From NCBI GenBank assembly GCA_036389795.1, contig DASVWD010000264.1:1-64000 (forward strand): DNA of 64,000 bases, written 5' to 3'. A program made the translations under genes and the position numbers. Source of the DNA: Longimicrobium sp. (GTDB lineage Bacteria; Gemmatimonadota; Gemmatimonadetes; Longimicrobiales; Longimicrobiaceae). This document shows, piece after piece, positions 1-7,213 of the stretch (the stretch's first letter is position 1; each line of letters opens with the position of its first letter). Under the pieces are notes generated by a model. The model was given only the letters and a program-made list of their open reading frames with translations, did no database searches and was not told where the DNA came from.

Positions 1-279
1 ACGGAGGATGAAACGGGGTTGTAGTTCTCCCTCCCACCGCGCAGCGGGGGGAGGGCCGGGGAGGGGGGCTACCCGCGGCGAGCACCGAAGCCCGTCACAG
101 CGCACGAGCCAGGTAGTTTCTATTCAGGGAGCCGCTGCGCCCAACCTGTTCCAGCACCGATGTTTGGCGGACGCTCCCCCGGGACGACCCTTTCGTCTCC
201 AGTGGAATGCACGGTCGGTTCGGAAGATGAATGACTTTGCTGGTTCTGCGATGAGAAAAGCCCTTTGCCGGACTCGACA
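1..279. other. Intergenic segment at the window edge with a C/G hairpin
   Basis: I see no credible gene here. A hairpin formed by a CCCTCCC arm and a GGGGGAGGG arm lies at about 29-55. It resembles hairpins at 6767-6799 and 31035-31063, so it probably belongs to a dispersed intergenic family. Reading frames crossing the segment run through this hairpin and have no family resemblance. The DNA just after the permease stop is less GC-rich than the genes around it. Confidence 0.5.
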
Positions 280-2937
280 TCAGCCCTGCCTGAGCGCGAC
301 GGCCGGGTCCACCCCCGTCGCCCGCCTGGCCGGAAGGTAGCAGGCCGCCAGCGCCGTCGCGGCCAGCAGCAGCGAGACGCCCGCGAACACCGGCGGATCG
401 CCGGGGCCCACGCCGTAGAGCAGGCCCGCCATGACCCGGGTCGCGGCCAGCGCCCCCGCCAGTCCCAGGGCGATCCCGGCGAGGGCGGGCGCCATCCCCC
501 GCCCCACCACCAGCCGCAGCACGTCGCCCCTGCGCGCGCCGAGCGCCACGCGGATGCCGATCTCGTGCGTGCGCTGCGTGACCGTGTACGCCGTCACGCC
601 GTAGATGCCCAGGGTGGCCAGCACCAGCGCCGTGAGCGCGAAGCTCCCCAGCAGCAGCGTGTGGAAGCGGCGCCGGGCCACCGAGCGGCCCAGCAGCGCG
701 TCCATCGTCCTGGTCTCGTGCACGAGCGCGTCCGGAGCGACCTCCCGGACCGCGCGGCGCACGGCGGGCGCCAGCCTGGCCGGATCCGCCGCGGCGGCGC
801 GCACCACCAGGTGGAGCTCGGGCCGGGGAGCCTGGAGGTACGGCACGTAGAACTCGGGCTGCGCTTCCTCGTCCAGCCCCCGGTGCCGCACGTCCCCCAC
901 CACGCCGACGATCTCGCGCGGCGGCTGGTCTCCGATGGCGACGCGCCTGCCCAGCGGGTCCTCGCCCGGCAGGTGGCGGCGCGCGAACGCCTGGTTCACG
1001 ACCAGGACCGGCGGCGAGCCTTCCGCGTCCCCGTCGGTGAACGGCCTCCCCCGGAGCAGGGGAATGCCCATGGCGCGGAAGTAGCCGGGGCTCGCGACCT
1101 GGTAGCGGACGACGGGCTCCGCGCCGGGAGCGAAGGGCGCCCGCCCCACGACGCGGAAGACGTCGTAGCTGTCCCTGCCGCCGAGCGGCAGGAACCTCGC
1201 CGCGCCCACCGCCTCCACGCCCGGCACCGCCTCGACCCGCCGCAGCACCTGCCGGAAGACCGCCGCCTGCCGGGCGGGCTCCGGGTGGCGGGCCTCCGAC
1301 AGCGAGACGCGGCTGGTGAGGACCCGCCCGGTCTCGTACCCCGGCTCGGTCTGGAGCAGGCGCGCGAAGCTCTTGGCCAGCAGCCCCGCGCCGGCCAGGA
1401 GCATCAGCGACAGCGCGGCCTCCGAGGCCACCAGCACCCCGCGCAGGCGGGTGCGGCGCACCCCGTCCGTGGCGCCCCTGCCACCTTCCTTCAGCGAGCC
1501 GCCCGGGCTCCCCCGCGACCCCTGCAGCGCCGGGGCGAGCCCGAAGACGATTCCCGTGACGACGGACAGCGCCAGCGCGAAGCCGAGCACGGGAGCGTTC
1601 AGCCCGGCGTCGGCCAGGCGCGGGACGTCGGCGGGGCCCGCCCGGGCGATGGCGCGCACCAGCCAGCCGGCGAGCAGCAGCCCCAGGGCCCCGCCCGCGA
1701 GCGAGAGCAGCAGGCTCTCGGTGAGCAGCTGCCGCACGATGCGCGCGCGGCTCGCGCCGAGCGCGCGGCGGACGGCGATCTCGTCGGCGCGCGCGGCGGC
1801 CCGGGCGAGCAGCAGGTTGGCCACGTTGGCACAGGAGATCAGGAGCACCAGGCCGACCGCGCCGAGCAGGACGAGCAGCGCCGGCCGCGCGCCGCCCACC
1901 ACGTCTTCCCGCAGCGGGACGAGGCGGAAGCGCCACCCCGTGTTCGCGTCCGGGTACTGCGCTTCGAGCCGGCGGCCGATGGTCTCGATCTCCGCCCGGG
2001 CCCGCTCGAGCCCGACGCCCGGCCCGAGGCGCGCGATCACCAGCAGGTACTTGCCGCGGCGGTTCGGCAGGCGCTCGGCGGAGCCCGGGTCGCTCGCCAC
2101 CGGCACCCAGTACTCGGACCTCTCCCCTTCCACGGGGAAGCGGAACCCCGGCGGCATCACCCCCACCACCGTGACGCTCCGGTCGTCCAGCGTGACCTGC
2201 CGCCCGACGACGCCCGGGTCGGAGGCGAAGCGGCGCCGCCACAGCTCGTGGCCCAGGACCACCACCGGGGGGCCGTCCGGCCGGTCTTCTTCCGGCGAGT
2301 AGGCGCGCCCCAGCTCCGGGCGCACGCCCAGCAGCGGGAACAGGTCCGCCGACGCGCGCGCGCCCCATACGCTCTCCGGCTCGCCCCCCGGCGCTCTCAG
2401 CACCGCGCTGGTCGGGGAGTAGGCGGCGACGTTCCGGAGGGTGCGGGCCTGGCTGCGGTAGTCGGCGAAGTTGGGGTACGAGACCGGGATCCGCTCGGCG
2501 GTCCCGTCCGCGAGCCCGCCCCACAGCCTCGCCAGCCGCCCGGGGTCCTCGAACGGCAGCGGCCGGAGCAGCACGGCGTCGACCACGCTGAAGATCGCCG
2601 TGTTCGCGCCGATCGCGAGGGCCGAGGTGAGCACCACGGTGAGGGCGAAGGCCGGGGCCCTGCGCAGGGTGCGGGCGCCGTAGCGCAGGTCCTGCAGCAG
2701 CGTCTCCGGCAGCCCGCCTCCGCGCACGTCGCGGGCGGCGTCCTTGATGCGGGCCAGGTTGCCGAAGCTCCGCTCCGCCGCGCGGCGCGCCTCCTCCGGC
2801 GCCATGCCGCGCCGGACGTTCTCCTCCGCGCGCATCCGGATGTGGAAGCGCATCTCCTCGTCCATCTCGCGCTCGATCCGGCCCTTGCGGAGCAGGCCGT
2901 ACAGGCGCGCGCGGACCACCCTCGCCCAGGCCGTCAT
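280..2937 (-). CDS. ADOP-family ABC transporter permease (MacB-like, duplicated)
   Basis: Inner-membrane permease of the acidobacterial duplicated orphan permease (ADOP) type, related to MacB/FtsX. The 885-aa product opens with the charged ADOP prefix (EEMRFHIRMRAEE near residue 25, then RRAAERSFGN). A first transmembrane segment near residue 80 follows (FALTVVLTSALAIGANTAIFSVV), then a large extracytoplasmic MacB-PCD domain and an FtsX block. The second half repeats this plan and ends in a further FtsX block (TLGIYGVTAYTVTQRTHEIG). No ATPase gene is adjacent, as is usual for ADOP. The ATG at 2937 overlaps the PadR stop by 4 bp (ATGA), which fixes the start and implies translational coupling. 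The substrate is unknown; efflux or lipoprotein/peptide export is the usual guess. Confidence 0.93.
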   Translation of the reverse strand: MTAWARVVRARLYGLLRKGRIEREMDEEMRFHIRMRAEENVRRGMAPEEARRAAERSFGNLARIKDAARDVRGGGLPETLLQDLRYGARTLRRAPAFALTVVLTSALAIGANTAIFSVVDAVLLRPLPFEDPGRLARLWGGLADGTAERIPVSYPNFADYRSQARTLRNVAAYSPTSAVLRAPGGEPESVWGARASADLFPLLGVRPELGRAYSPEEDRPDGPPVVVLGHELWRRRFASDPGVVGRQVTLDDRSVTVVGVMPPGFRFPVEGERSEYWVPVASDPGSAERLPNRRGKYLLVIARLGPGVGLERARAEIETIGRRLEAQYPDANTGWRFRLVPLREDVVGGARPALLVLLGAVGLVLLISCANVANLLLARAAARADEIAVRRALGASRARIVRQLLTESLLLSLAGGALGLLLAGWLVRAIARAGPADVPRLADAGLNAPVLGFALALSVVTGIVFGLAPALQGSRGSPGGSLKEGGRGATDGVRRTRLRGVLVASEAALSLMLLAGAGLLAKSFARLLQTEPGYETGRVLTSRVSLSEARHPEPARQAAVFRQVLRRVEAVPGVEAVGAARFLPLGGRDSYDVFRVVGRAPFAPGAEPVVRYQVASPGYFRAMGIPLLRGRPFTDGDAEGSPPVLVVNQAFARRHLPGEDPLGRRVAIGDQPPREIVGVVGDVRHRGLDEEAQPEFYVPYLQAPRPELHLVVRAAAADPARLAPAVRRAVREVAPDALVHETRTMDALLGRSVARRRFHTLLLGSFALTALVLATLGIYGVTAYTVTQRTHEIGIRVALGARRGDVLRLVVGRGMAPALAGIALGLAGALAATRVMAGLLYGVGPGDPPVFAGVSLLLAATALAACYLPARRATGVDPAVALRQG

Positions 2938-3278
2938 CCGGCCTCCTGCGCGGTTCGCATCACCTTGATGACCGCCCCGGCGAGCCGCTCCCAGTTCGCC
3001 GCCTCGACCTGGAGCTGCCTGCGGCCGGCCGGGGTCAGCCGGTAGAAGCGCGCCCGCTGGTTGTTCTCCGACGTGCCCCACTCCGACTCGATCCAGCCCT
3101 GCTGCTCGATGCGGTAGAGGGCCGGGTAGAGCGAGCCTTCCTCGACCCTGAGCACCTCGTCGGACATCTGCATGATGCGCTGCCCGACGCCGTAGCCGTG
3201 CAGCGGCCCCAGGGAGAGCGCCTTGAGCACCAGCATGTCGAGCGTCCCCTGCAGCAGCTTGGTGTTCGTCCTGGTCAC
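2934..3278 (-). CDS. PadR-family transcriptional regulator
   Basis: A 114-aa winged-helix repressor of the PadR family. It shows the typical order LLQGTLDMLVLKAL, then GPLHGYGVGQRI, then the wing motif EEGSLYPALYRIEQQGWI, then RARFYRLTPAGRRQL. The C-terminal helix is a short dimerisation helix (PadR-s1 type). It is the first gene of an operon with the ADOP permease, overlapping it by 4 bp. PadR plus ADOP is a recurrent pair in Acidobacteriota and Gemmatimonadota, and the regulator probably controls the permease and itself through the inverted repeat just upstream. The ligand cannot be deduced. Confidence 0.95.
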   Translation of the reverse strand: MTRTNTKLLQGTLDMLVLKALSLGPLHGYGVGQRIMQMSDEVLRVEEGSLYPALYRIEQQGWIESEWGTSENNQRARFYRLTPAGRRQLQVEAANWERLAGAVIKVMRTAQEAG

Positions 3279-3296
3279 CGCGCCTCCCGGGAAGCC

Positions 3297-3341
3297 ATAG
3301 ATGGTCTAGGACATAGTGCGGCGCTGGCCCTAGACTGTCAA
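3297..3341 (-). promoter_or_regulatory. Promoter and probable PadR operator
   Basis: On the minus strand a perfect -35 TTGACA (3341-3336) is followed after 17 bp by CACTAT (3318-3313). GTCTAGG at 3304-3310 and CCTAGAC at 3329-3335 form an inverted repeat around this core, suiting autoregulation by the PadR protein encoded 35 bp downstream. The binding role is inferred from position and symmetry. Confidence 0.6.
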
Positions 3342-3437
3342 GGGCCTCGGCCAGCGGGTGCCGGAGCGGCCTGATCCCTGCTGTCTTCACCCGCAGCCGA
3401 TCCTGTTCTCCACACCGTCAGCCACGGGAGGGATGAC

Positions 3438-3845
3438 ATGGAAACCCGCCGTGGAATGCCTCCCGCCACTTTCATCTCCCGGCCGGTCCCCGTTTTCCTC
3501 GCCACCGGCGCGCTGGCCGCCGCCGCCACCGCGTGGCTGGTCTGGAGCTGGTTCCCCTACGAGCGGCTGGAACGCTACTCTCTCGAGGACAAGCTCCTGG
3601 CGTGGGAAGACATCGTCTGGCTGCTCGCGCTCGCGCTCGGGTACCTTGGAGTCGCGTGCGTTCTCCAGGTGGCGGGCCTGCGTATTCGCGAGGGGGCCGC
3701 GGAGCTGAGGCGGCGCCTGCGCAACGCGCGCACTCCCGAGGGCCGGCTGTTCGCCGTCGCGGGCGCGGTGCCGTGGTGGATGATCGGGTATGCGGTCTTC
3801 CTCGTCGTCATCGCATCGGCGGTGCGCGCGCTGGCCGCACCCTGA
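3438..3845 (+). CDS. Small multi-pass membrane protein, function unknown
   Basis: A 135-aa protein I cannot place in a named family. After a basic N-terminus it has three hydrophobic segments: VPVFLATGALAAAATAWLVW near residue 18, IVWLLALALGYLGVACVLQV near residue 58, and WWMIGYAVFLVVIASAVRAL near the end. A basic, partly helical loop (RIREGAAELRRRLRNARTPEGR) separates the second and third. The ATG has a GGGAGGG ribosome-binding site just upstream. It stands alone, divergent from the PadR operon. Confidence 0.7.
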   Translation: METRRGMPPATFISRPVPVFLATGALAAAATAWLVWSWFPYERLERYSLEDKLLAWEDIVWLLALALGYLGVACVLQVAGLRIREGAAELRRRLRNARTPEGRLFAVAGAVPWWMIGYAVFLVVIASAVRALAAP

Positions 3846-3988
3846 CCCGCCCTCCTCACCGGCTTCGGGCTAGCATCGGCCGGAACAATGTCGAGCAGCG
3901 GATCGATGCCATCATGAGGTGGAGCCACTCCCACCTCTTGTCGACCCACCTCATTTCATCATCTCGGGATAACGCAGACAGGCAATAA

Positions 3989-4264
3989 TCACCTACGATA
4001 GGGACCCTTTTCGCACCAGAAGCGTGTGAGGATCCCCGGCTGTTGTTGAAGGAGCTCCCGCGCGTGCTCGCAGTTTTCGCGGTTGTATGCCTCGGTCTCA
4101 TTCGCATCGAAGGTGGCCACATGAATGCGTGCGCCGTCGTCCATCGCGCTGTTGCGATACAAAGTGTATGTCTGGTCTGTACCTGGCTGGCAGCCGCCAA
4201 GTACAAGGGCGACAGAGGTACTGATGAGCAGAACGAGAGACCAAGATATGTGTCGGGGTTTCAC
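3989..4264 (-). CDS. Small conserved lipoprotein of unknown function
   Basis: With GTG at 4264 the product is 91 aa and begins with a clean lipoprotein signal: basic KPRH, a hydrophobic stretch, and the lipobox LVLGGC. The mature part (TYTLYRNS, RIHVATFDANE, NRENCEHAR, RFWCEKG) has the look of a conserved hypothetical protein found in diverse Proteobacteria; that is recollection, not a search. A second GTG at 4297 overlaps the stop of the spermidine-synthase-like gene by 4 bp (GTGA) and would give 102 aa with a longer leader, so the start is uncertain. Base composition is clearly less GC-rich than the neighbours, hinting at acquisition by transfer. Confidence 0.7.
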   Translation of the reverse strand: MKPRHISWSLVLLISTSVALVLGGCQPGTDQTYTLYRNSAMDDGARIHVATFDANETEAYNRENCEHARELLQQQPGILTRFWCEKGPYRR

Positions 4265-4293
4265 GAGGTGGTCCAATTTCAGCCCAGAGGATA

Positions 4294-6603
4294 TCACCAG
4301 TTGAACACGCTCAGCAGGCTGGAGTAGTCGTCCGTCCAGGGGCGCACGTCCGCTCGCGTGGCGGGGGGCTTCCAGCGCGGGTCGCGGGCCAGCACGCCCA
4401 GGTCCGCCTCGGTGCGCGCGGCCACCAGGAAGGTGGCGTACTGCTCGTAGCGGCCGCTGCGGCGGTCGGGGCCGCTGCCCACGCGCGCGGCCAGGCCGCG
4501 CTCCTTCACCAGCGCCCCCACCACCGGCTCCAGGTCGTAGTAGCGGTTGCTCAGGTGGAAGACGATCACGCCGCCGGGGGCCAGCCGCCGCAGGTACACG
4601 TCCAGCGCCTCGCGCGTGAGCAGGTGCGTGGGAATGGCGTCGGAGCTGAACGCGTCCAGCCAGAGGAGGTGGTACCGGGGCTCCGTCTCCCGCGCCAGCG
4701 ACAGCCGAGCGTCGCCCAGCACCACGCGGATCGGCGCCCGGGCATCGGCGAGGTAGGTGAAGTACGCGGGGTTGCGGGCGATCTTCTCGATGCCGGGGTC
4801 GATCTCGTAGTACGTCCACTCCTCGCCCTCGGCGGCGTACGCGGCCGTGGTCCCCGTGCCGAGCCCGACGATGGCGATGCGGCGCGTGCCGGTGACGATC
4901 GGCGTGCCGTTGAAGATCCGCCCCACCGGCCCGTGGCGCAGGTAGTAGGTGATGGGGTCGCGGCGGCGCGCGGGGTCCAGGCTCTGCGCGCCGTGCAGCG
5001 TGGAGCCGTGCGTCAGCACGTGGTAGCGGTCGCGGACGCCGATCTCGTACACGCGGTAGCTGCCGAAGAACGAGCGCGCGGCCAGGAGCGTCCCGTCGTC
5101 CTGCACCGACGTCCAGATCCGCACCAGCAGCATCCCCCCGATGCAGAGCGCCAGGTAGAGCGGCGCCCGCTGCAGCACCACGGCCACCAGGTTGATCACC
5201 AGGCCGATCACCACGATCCCCACCACCGACATCTGCTCCGCGTCGGGCTGCACGGCGGCGATCAGGACGCCCGCGAACACGAACGCGGCCAGCGCCGTCC
5301 CCGCGTGCCAGCCGACGGGCCTCTTCTCCTCCGGCCAGGGCCGCGCCAGGCACGCCAGCGCCAACACCAGCGGGTACTCCCACACGCGCGGGAAGACGAC
5401 CGGCGCCACCAGCACGTTGAAGATCCCGCCCAGCACGCCGCCCACCGAGATCCACAGGTAGAACTCGGTGAGGTGCCGCACCGCGGGCCGCCGCCGCGCC
5501 AGCTCGCCGTGGCAGACCATGGCGGTGACGAAGAGCCCCAGCAGGTGCAGGGGGATGAAGAGCATCGGCTCGCTGACGTAGCGGAAGAGCAGGAGGATGG
5601 CCGTGAGCGTGAGGATCGACGGCTGCACCGCCACCATCCACCGGTGCGGGATCACCTGCCGCGGCGCGAACACCAGCGTGAAGCTGAGCAGGTACAGCGC
5701 GAGCGGCACCACCCACAGCAGCGCCATCGCCGACAGGTCGGTGGAGATGTACGACGTCACCCCCAGCAGCAGGGAGGAGGGGACGAAGGCCAGCATCACC
5801 CAGACGGCGCGCTGCCATCCGCCTACGGCGGAGTGCGCGAGTGCGGGAGTGCGGGAGTGCGGGAGTGCGTCGGCCGCGGTCGGATCGTCGGCGGCGGGCC
5901 GGGCCGGCGGCGCCTGGGCGCGCCAGACGGCCGCCGCGCACCCGGCGACCAGGAGCGCGAGCAGCGCGTAGCCGAGGGTCCACACGCCGCTCTGCTCCGC
6001 CAGGCGCAGGCGCGGCTCCAGGAGGAACGGGTAGCCGAGCAGCCCCAGCATGCTCCCCAGGTTGCTGCCGGCGTAGAGCCAGTACGGGTTCGCGGCGCCG
6101 GGGTGGCCGGACGCGGCGAACCAGCGCTGCAGCATCGGCCCGGTGCCGGAGAGCACGAAGAAGGGCAGCCCCACCGTGGTCGTCATCAGCAGCAGGAGCC
6201 ACGGGATCGGCGCGCGGCCGCCCTCCGGCGCCGCGCCCGCCACCCCGATCGGCAGCGCCAGCGCGGCGGCGAGGAGGAGGGCGAGATGGAGCGCCGCCTG
6301 CCCGCGCACCCCCAGCCGCTCGCTGGAGAGGTGGGCGTAGAGGTAGCCGCCCAGCAGCGCCGCCTGGAAGAAGAGCATGCAGGTGTTCCACACCGCCGGC
6401 GAGCCGCCCAGCAGCGGGAGCACCATCTTCCCGAACATCGGCTGCACCAGGAAGAGCAGGAAGGCGCTGGTGAAGACGGCGGTGGCGAAGACGACCAGGA
6501 CCGCGGCCGGGGCGCGGGTCCGGGCGGCCGCGGCGGGTCGGGATTCGACAGGCGCGTCGGTGGTGACGGCGGGGTCGGCGATGAGAGGGACTTCCGAGCT
6601 CAA
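4294..6603 (-). CDS. Fused multi-pass membrane / spermidine synthase-like protein
   Basis: A 769-aa fusion. The N-terminal half is a polytopic membrane region starting near residue 33 (VLVVFATAVFTSAFLLFLVQP, then GGSPAVWNTCMLFFQAALL). The C-terminal part is a spermidine-synthase/SAM-methyltransferase fold (IAIVGLGTGTTAAYA, then YYEIDPGIEKIA, then LVLGDARLSLA, then LDAFSSDAIPTHL). The fused family is widespread, but aminopropyltransferase activity is unproven for it, and the D of the SAM-binding loop is followed by a non-canonical sequence, so I do not assign spermidine synthase activity. The start is TTG at 6603 with GAAGAG upstream; it precedes the first membrane segment. A GAGTGCGG 8-bp array lies in the linker between two membrane segments. 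Confidence 0.85.
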   Translation of the reverse strand: MSSEVPLIADPAVTTDAPVESRPAAAARTRAPAAVLVVFATAVFTSAFLLFLVQPMFGKMVLPLLGGSPAVWNTCMLFFQAALLGGYLYAHLSSERLGVRGQAALHLALLLAAALALPIGVAGAAPEGGRAPIPWLLLLMTTTVGLPFFVLSGTGPMLQRWFAASGHPGAANPYWLYAGSNLGSMLGLLGYPFLLEPRLRLAEQSGVWTLGYALLALLVAGCAAAVWRAQAPPARPAADDPTAADALPHSRTPALAHSAVGGWQRAVWVMLAFVPSSLLLGVTSYISTDLSAMALLWVVPLALYLLSFTLVFAPRQVIPHRWMVAVQPSILTLTAILLLFRYVSEPMLFIPLHLLGLFVTAMVCHGELARRRPAVRHLTEFYLWISVGGVLGGIFNVLVAPVVFPRVWEYPLVLALACLARPWPEEKRPVGWHAGTALAAFVFAGVLIAAVQPDAEQMSVVGIVVIGLVINLVAVVLQRAPLYLALCIGGMLLVRIWTSVQDDGTLLAARSFFGSYRVYEIGVRDRYHVLTHGSTLHGAQSLDPARRRDPITYYLRHGPVGRIFNGTPIVTGTRRIAIVGLGTGTTAAYAAEGEEWTYYEIDPGIEKIARNPAYFTYLADARAPIRVVLGDARLSLARETEPRYHLLWLDAFSSDAIPTHLLTREALDVYLRRLAPGGVIVFHLSNRYYDLEPVVGALVKERGLAARVGSGPDRRSGRYEQYATFLVAARTEADLGVLARDPRWKPPATRADVRPWTDDYSSLLSVFNW
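5831..5870. repeat. 8-bp tandem repeat (AGTGCGGG type) inside a coding region
   Basis: Five consecutive copies of an 8-bp unit, GAGTGCGC then GAGTGCGG three times then GAGTGCGT. It lies in frame in the fused spermidine-synthase-like gene and encodes a Pro/His/Ser/Thr-rich linker (PHSRTPALAHS) between membrane segments. Because 8 is not divisible by 3, gain or loss of one unit would shift the frame. The same AGTRCGRR unit occurs in intergenic arrays at 27142-27175, 37635-37652 and 40680-40734. Confidence 0.85.
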
Positions 6604-6766
6604 GCGCAGCTCTTCAGAGGGTGACGGGGTGCGGGGCGGGAGTTGAACCCGGCGCGCGGCGGCGCGTTCCCGACGAAAGGGGACGCGCCGGCAAACAACA
6701 GGCTAGGCGATGGGACACCGCCGGCGCAACCGGCGGGGGGCCCTCTCCCTGGCGCCTGAGGCGCCT

Positions 6767-6799
6767 GTCCCTCCCCCACAAACAGCGTGGGGGAGGGAC
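6767..6799. repeat. Perfect 13-bp-stem hairpin, CCCTCCCCC family
   Basis: GTCCCTCCCCCAC (6767-6779) and GTGGGGGAGGGAC (6787-6799) are exact inverted complements around a 7-nt loop. No T-run follows, so it does not look like an intrinsic terminator. Related CCCTCCCC/GGGGAGGG hairpins occur at 29-55 and 31035-31063. Confidence 0.75.
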
Positions 6800-6886
6800 C
6801 TCCTCGCTGCGCTCGTAACGGGCAGGACCAGCATCGGCGCGGGAAGGCAAGGCGGTTCGCCGGCTGTACCCTGTCCCCTGCCGTTC

Positions 6887-7032
6887 CGCGTGAGGGATGC
6901 GCGCCCGACAGGGCCGGGACCGTGGCGGCCGGGCAGTTTCGGCCGACGCGGACCCGGCGCCGTTGGGCACAGCCGTACCGTGCCCTACGGCGCGCGCAGC
7001 CCGGCCCGGAGCGCAGCGGAGGGACACGCCCA
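6887..7032. repeat. 146-bp dispersed repeat, copy 1
   Basis: This stretch runs from CGCGTGAGGGATGCGCGCCCG to GAGCGCAGCGGAGGGACACG and CCCA. A second copy, 147 bp, is at 37483-37629 in the same orientation. The two ends are nearly identical while about 40 bp in the middle diverges. No reading frame makes sense and no transposase is nearby. The preserved ends suggest a structured or mobile non-coding element rather than random similarity. Confidence 0.8.
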
Positions 7033-7213
7033 CGTCCGCGGCCGGTTTTCCGGGGCGCCCGGCCGCTTCGCACCGATTGTCGTTAATCGATGCGGCGCAA
7101 AGGGGTTGCGTGGCCTGCCGCGCCGACGCATTCTTCAGGACCGCTTCGAGCCCGTTCCCAGCCGGCCCTCGCGTGCGCGCGCGGGCCCCGGCAGGCTTTC
7201 CCACGGAGGCCGT

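Larger units (their letters stand above)
6604..7213. other. Intergenic region rich in repeats between divergent genes
   Basis: This 610-bp gap separates the fused spermidine-synthase-like gene (minus) from ccmF (plus). Reading frames across it match nothing and pass through a hairpin (6767-6799) and one copy of a dispersed 146-bp repeat (6887-7032), listed separately. Promoters for both flanking genes must lie here, but I cannot point to a convincing -35/-10 pair. Confidence 0.6.

Noticed and set aside
8-340. 110-codon plus-strand frame at the window start
   Set aside because: It runs through a hairpin repeat and into the antisense of the ADOP permease end; no family pattern.
5831-5870. CRISPR-like repeat
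   Set aside because: Units are 8 bp with no spacers; a simple tandem repeat, not a CRISPR array.
4294-6603. True spermidine synthase
   Set aside because: The fused membrane family keeps the methyltransferase-like core, but polyamine activity is not established; only a family-level call is made.
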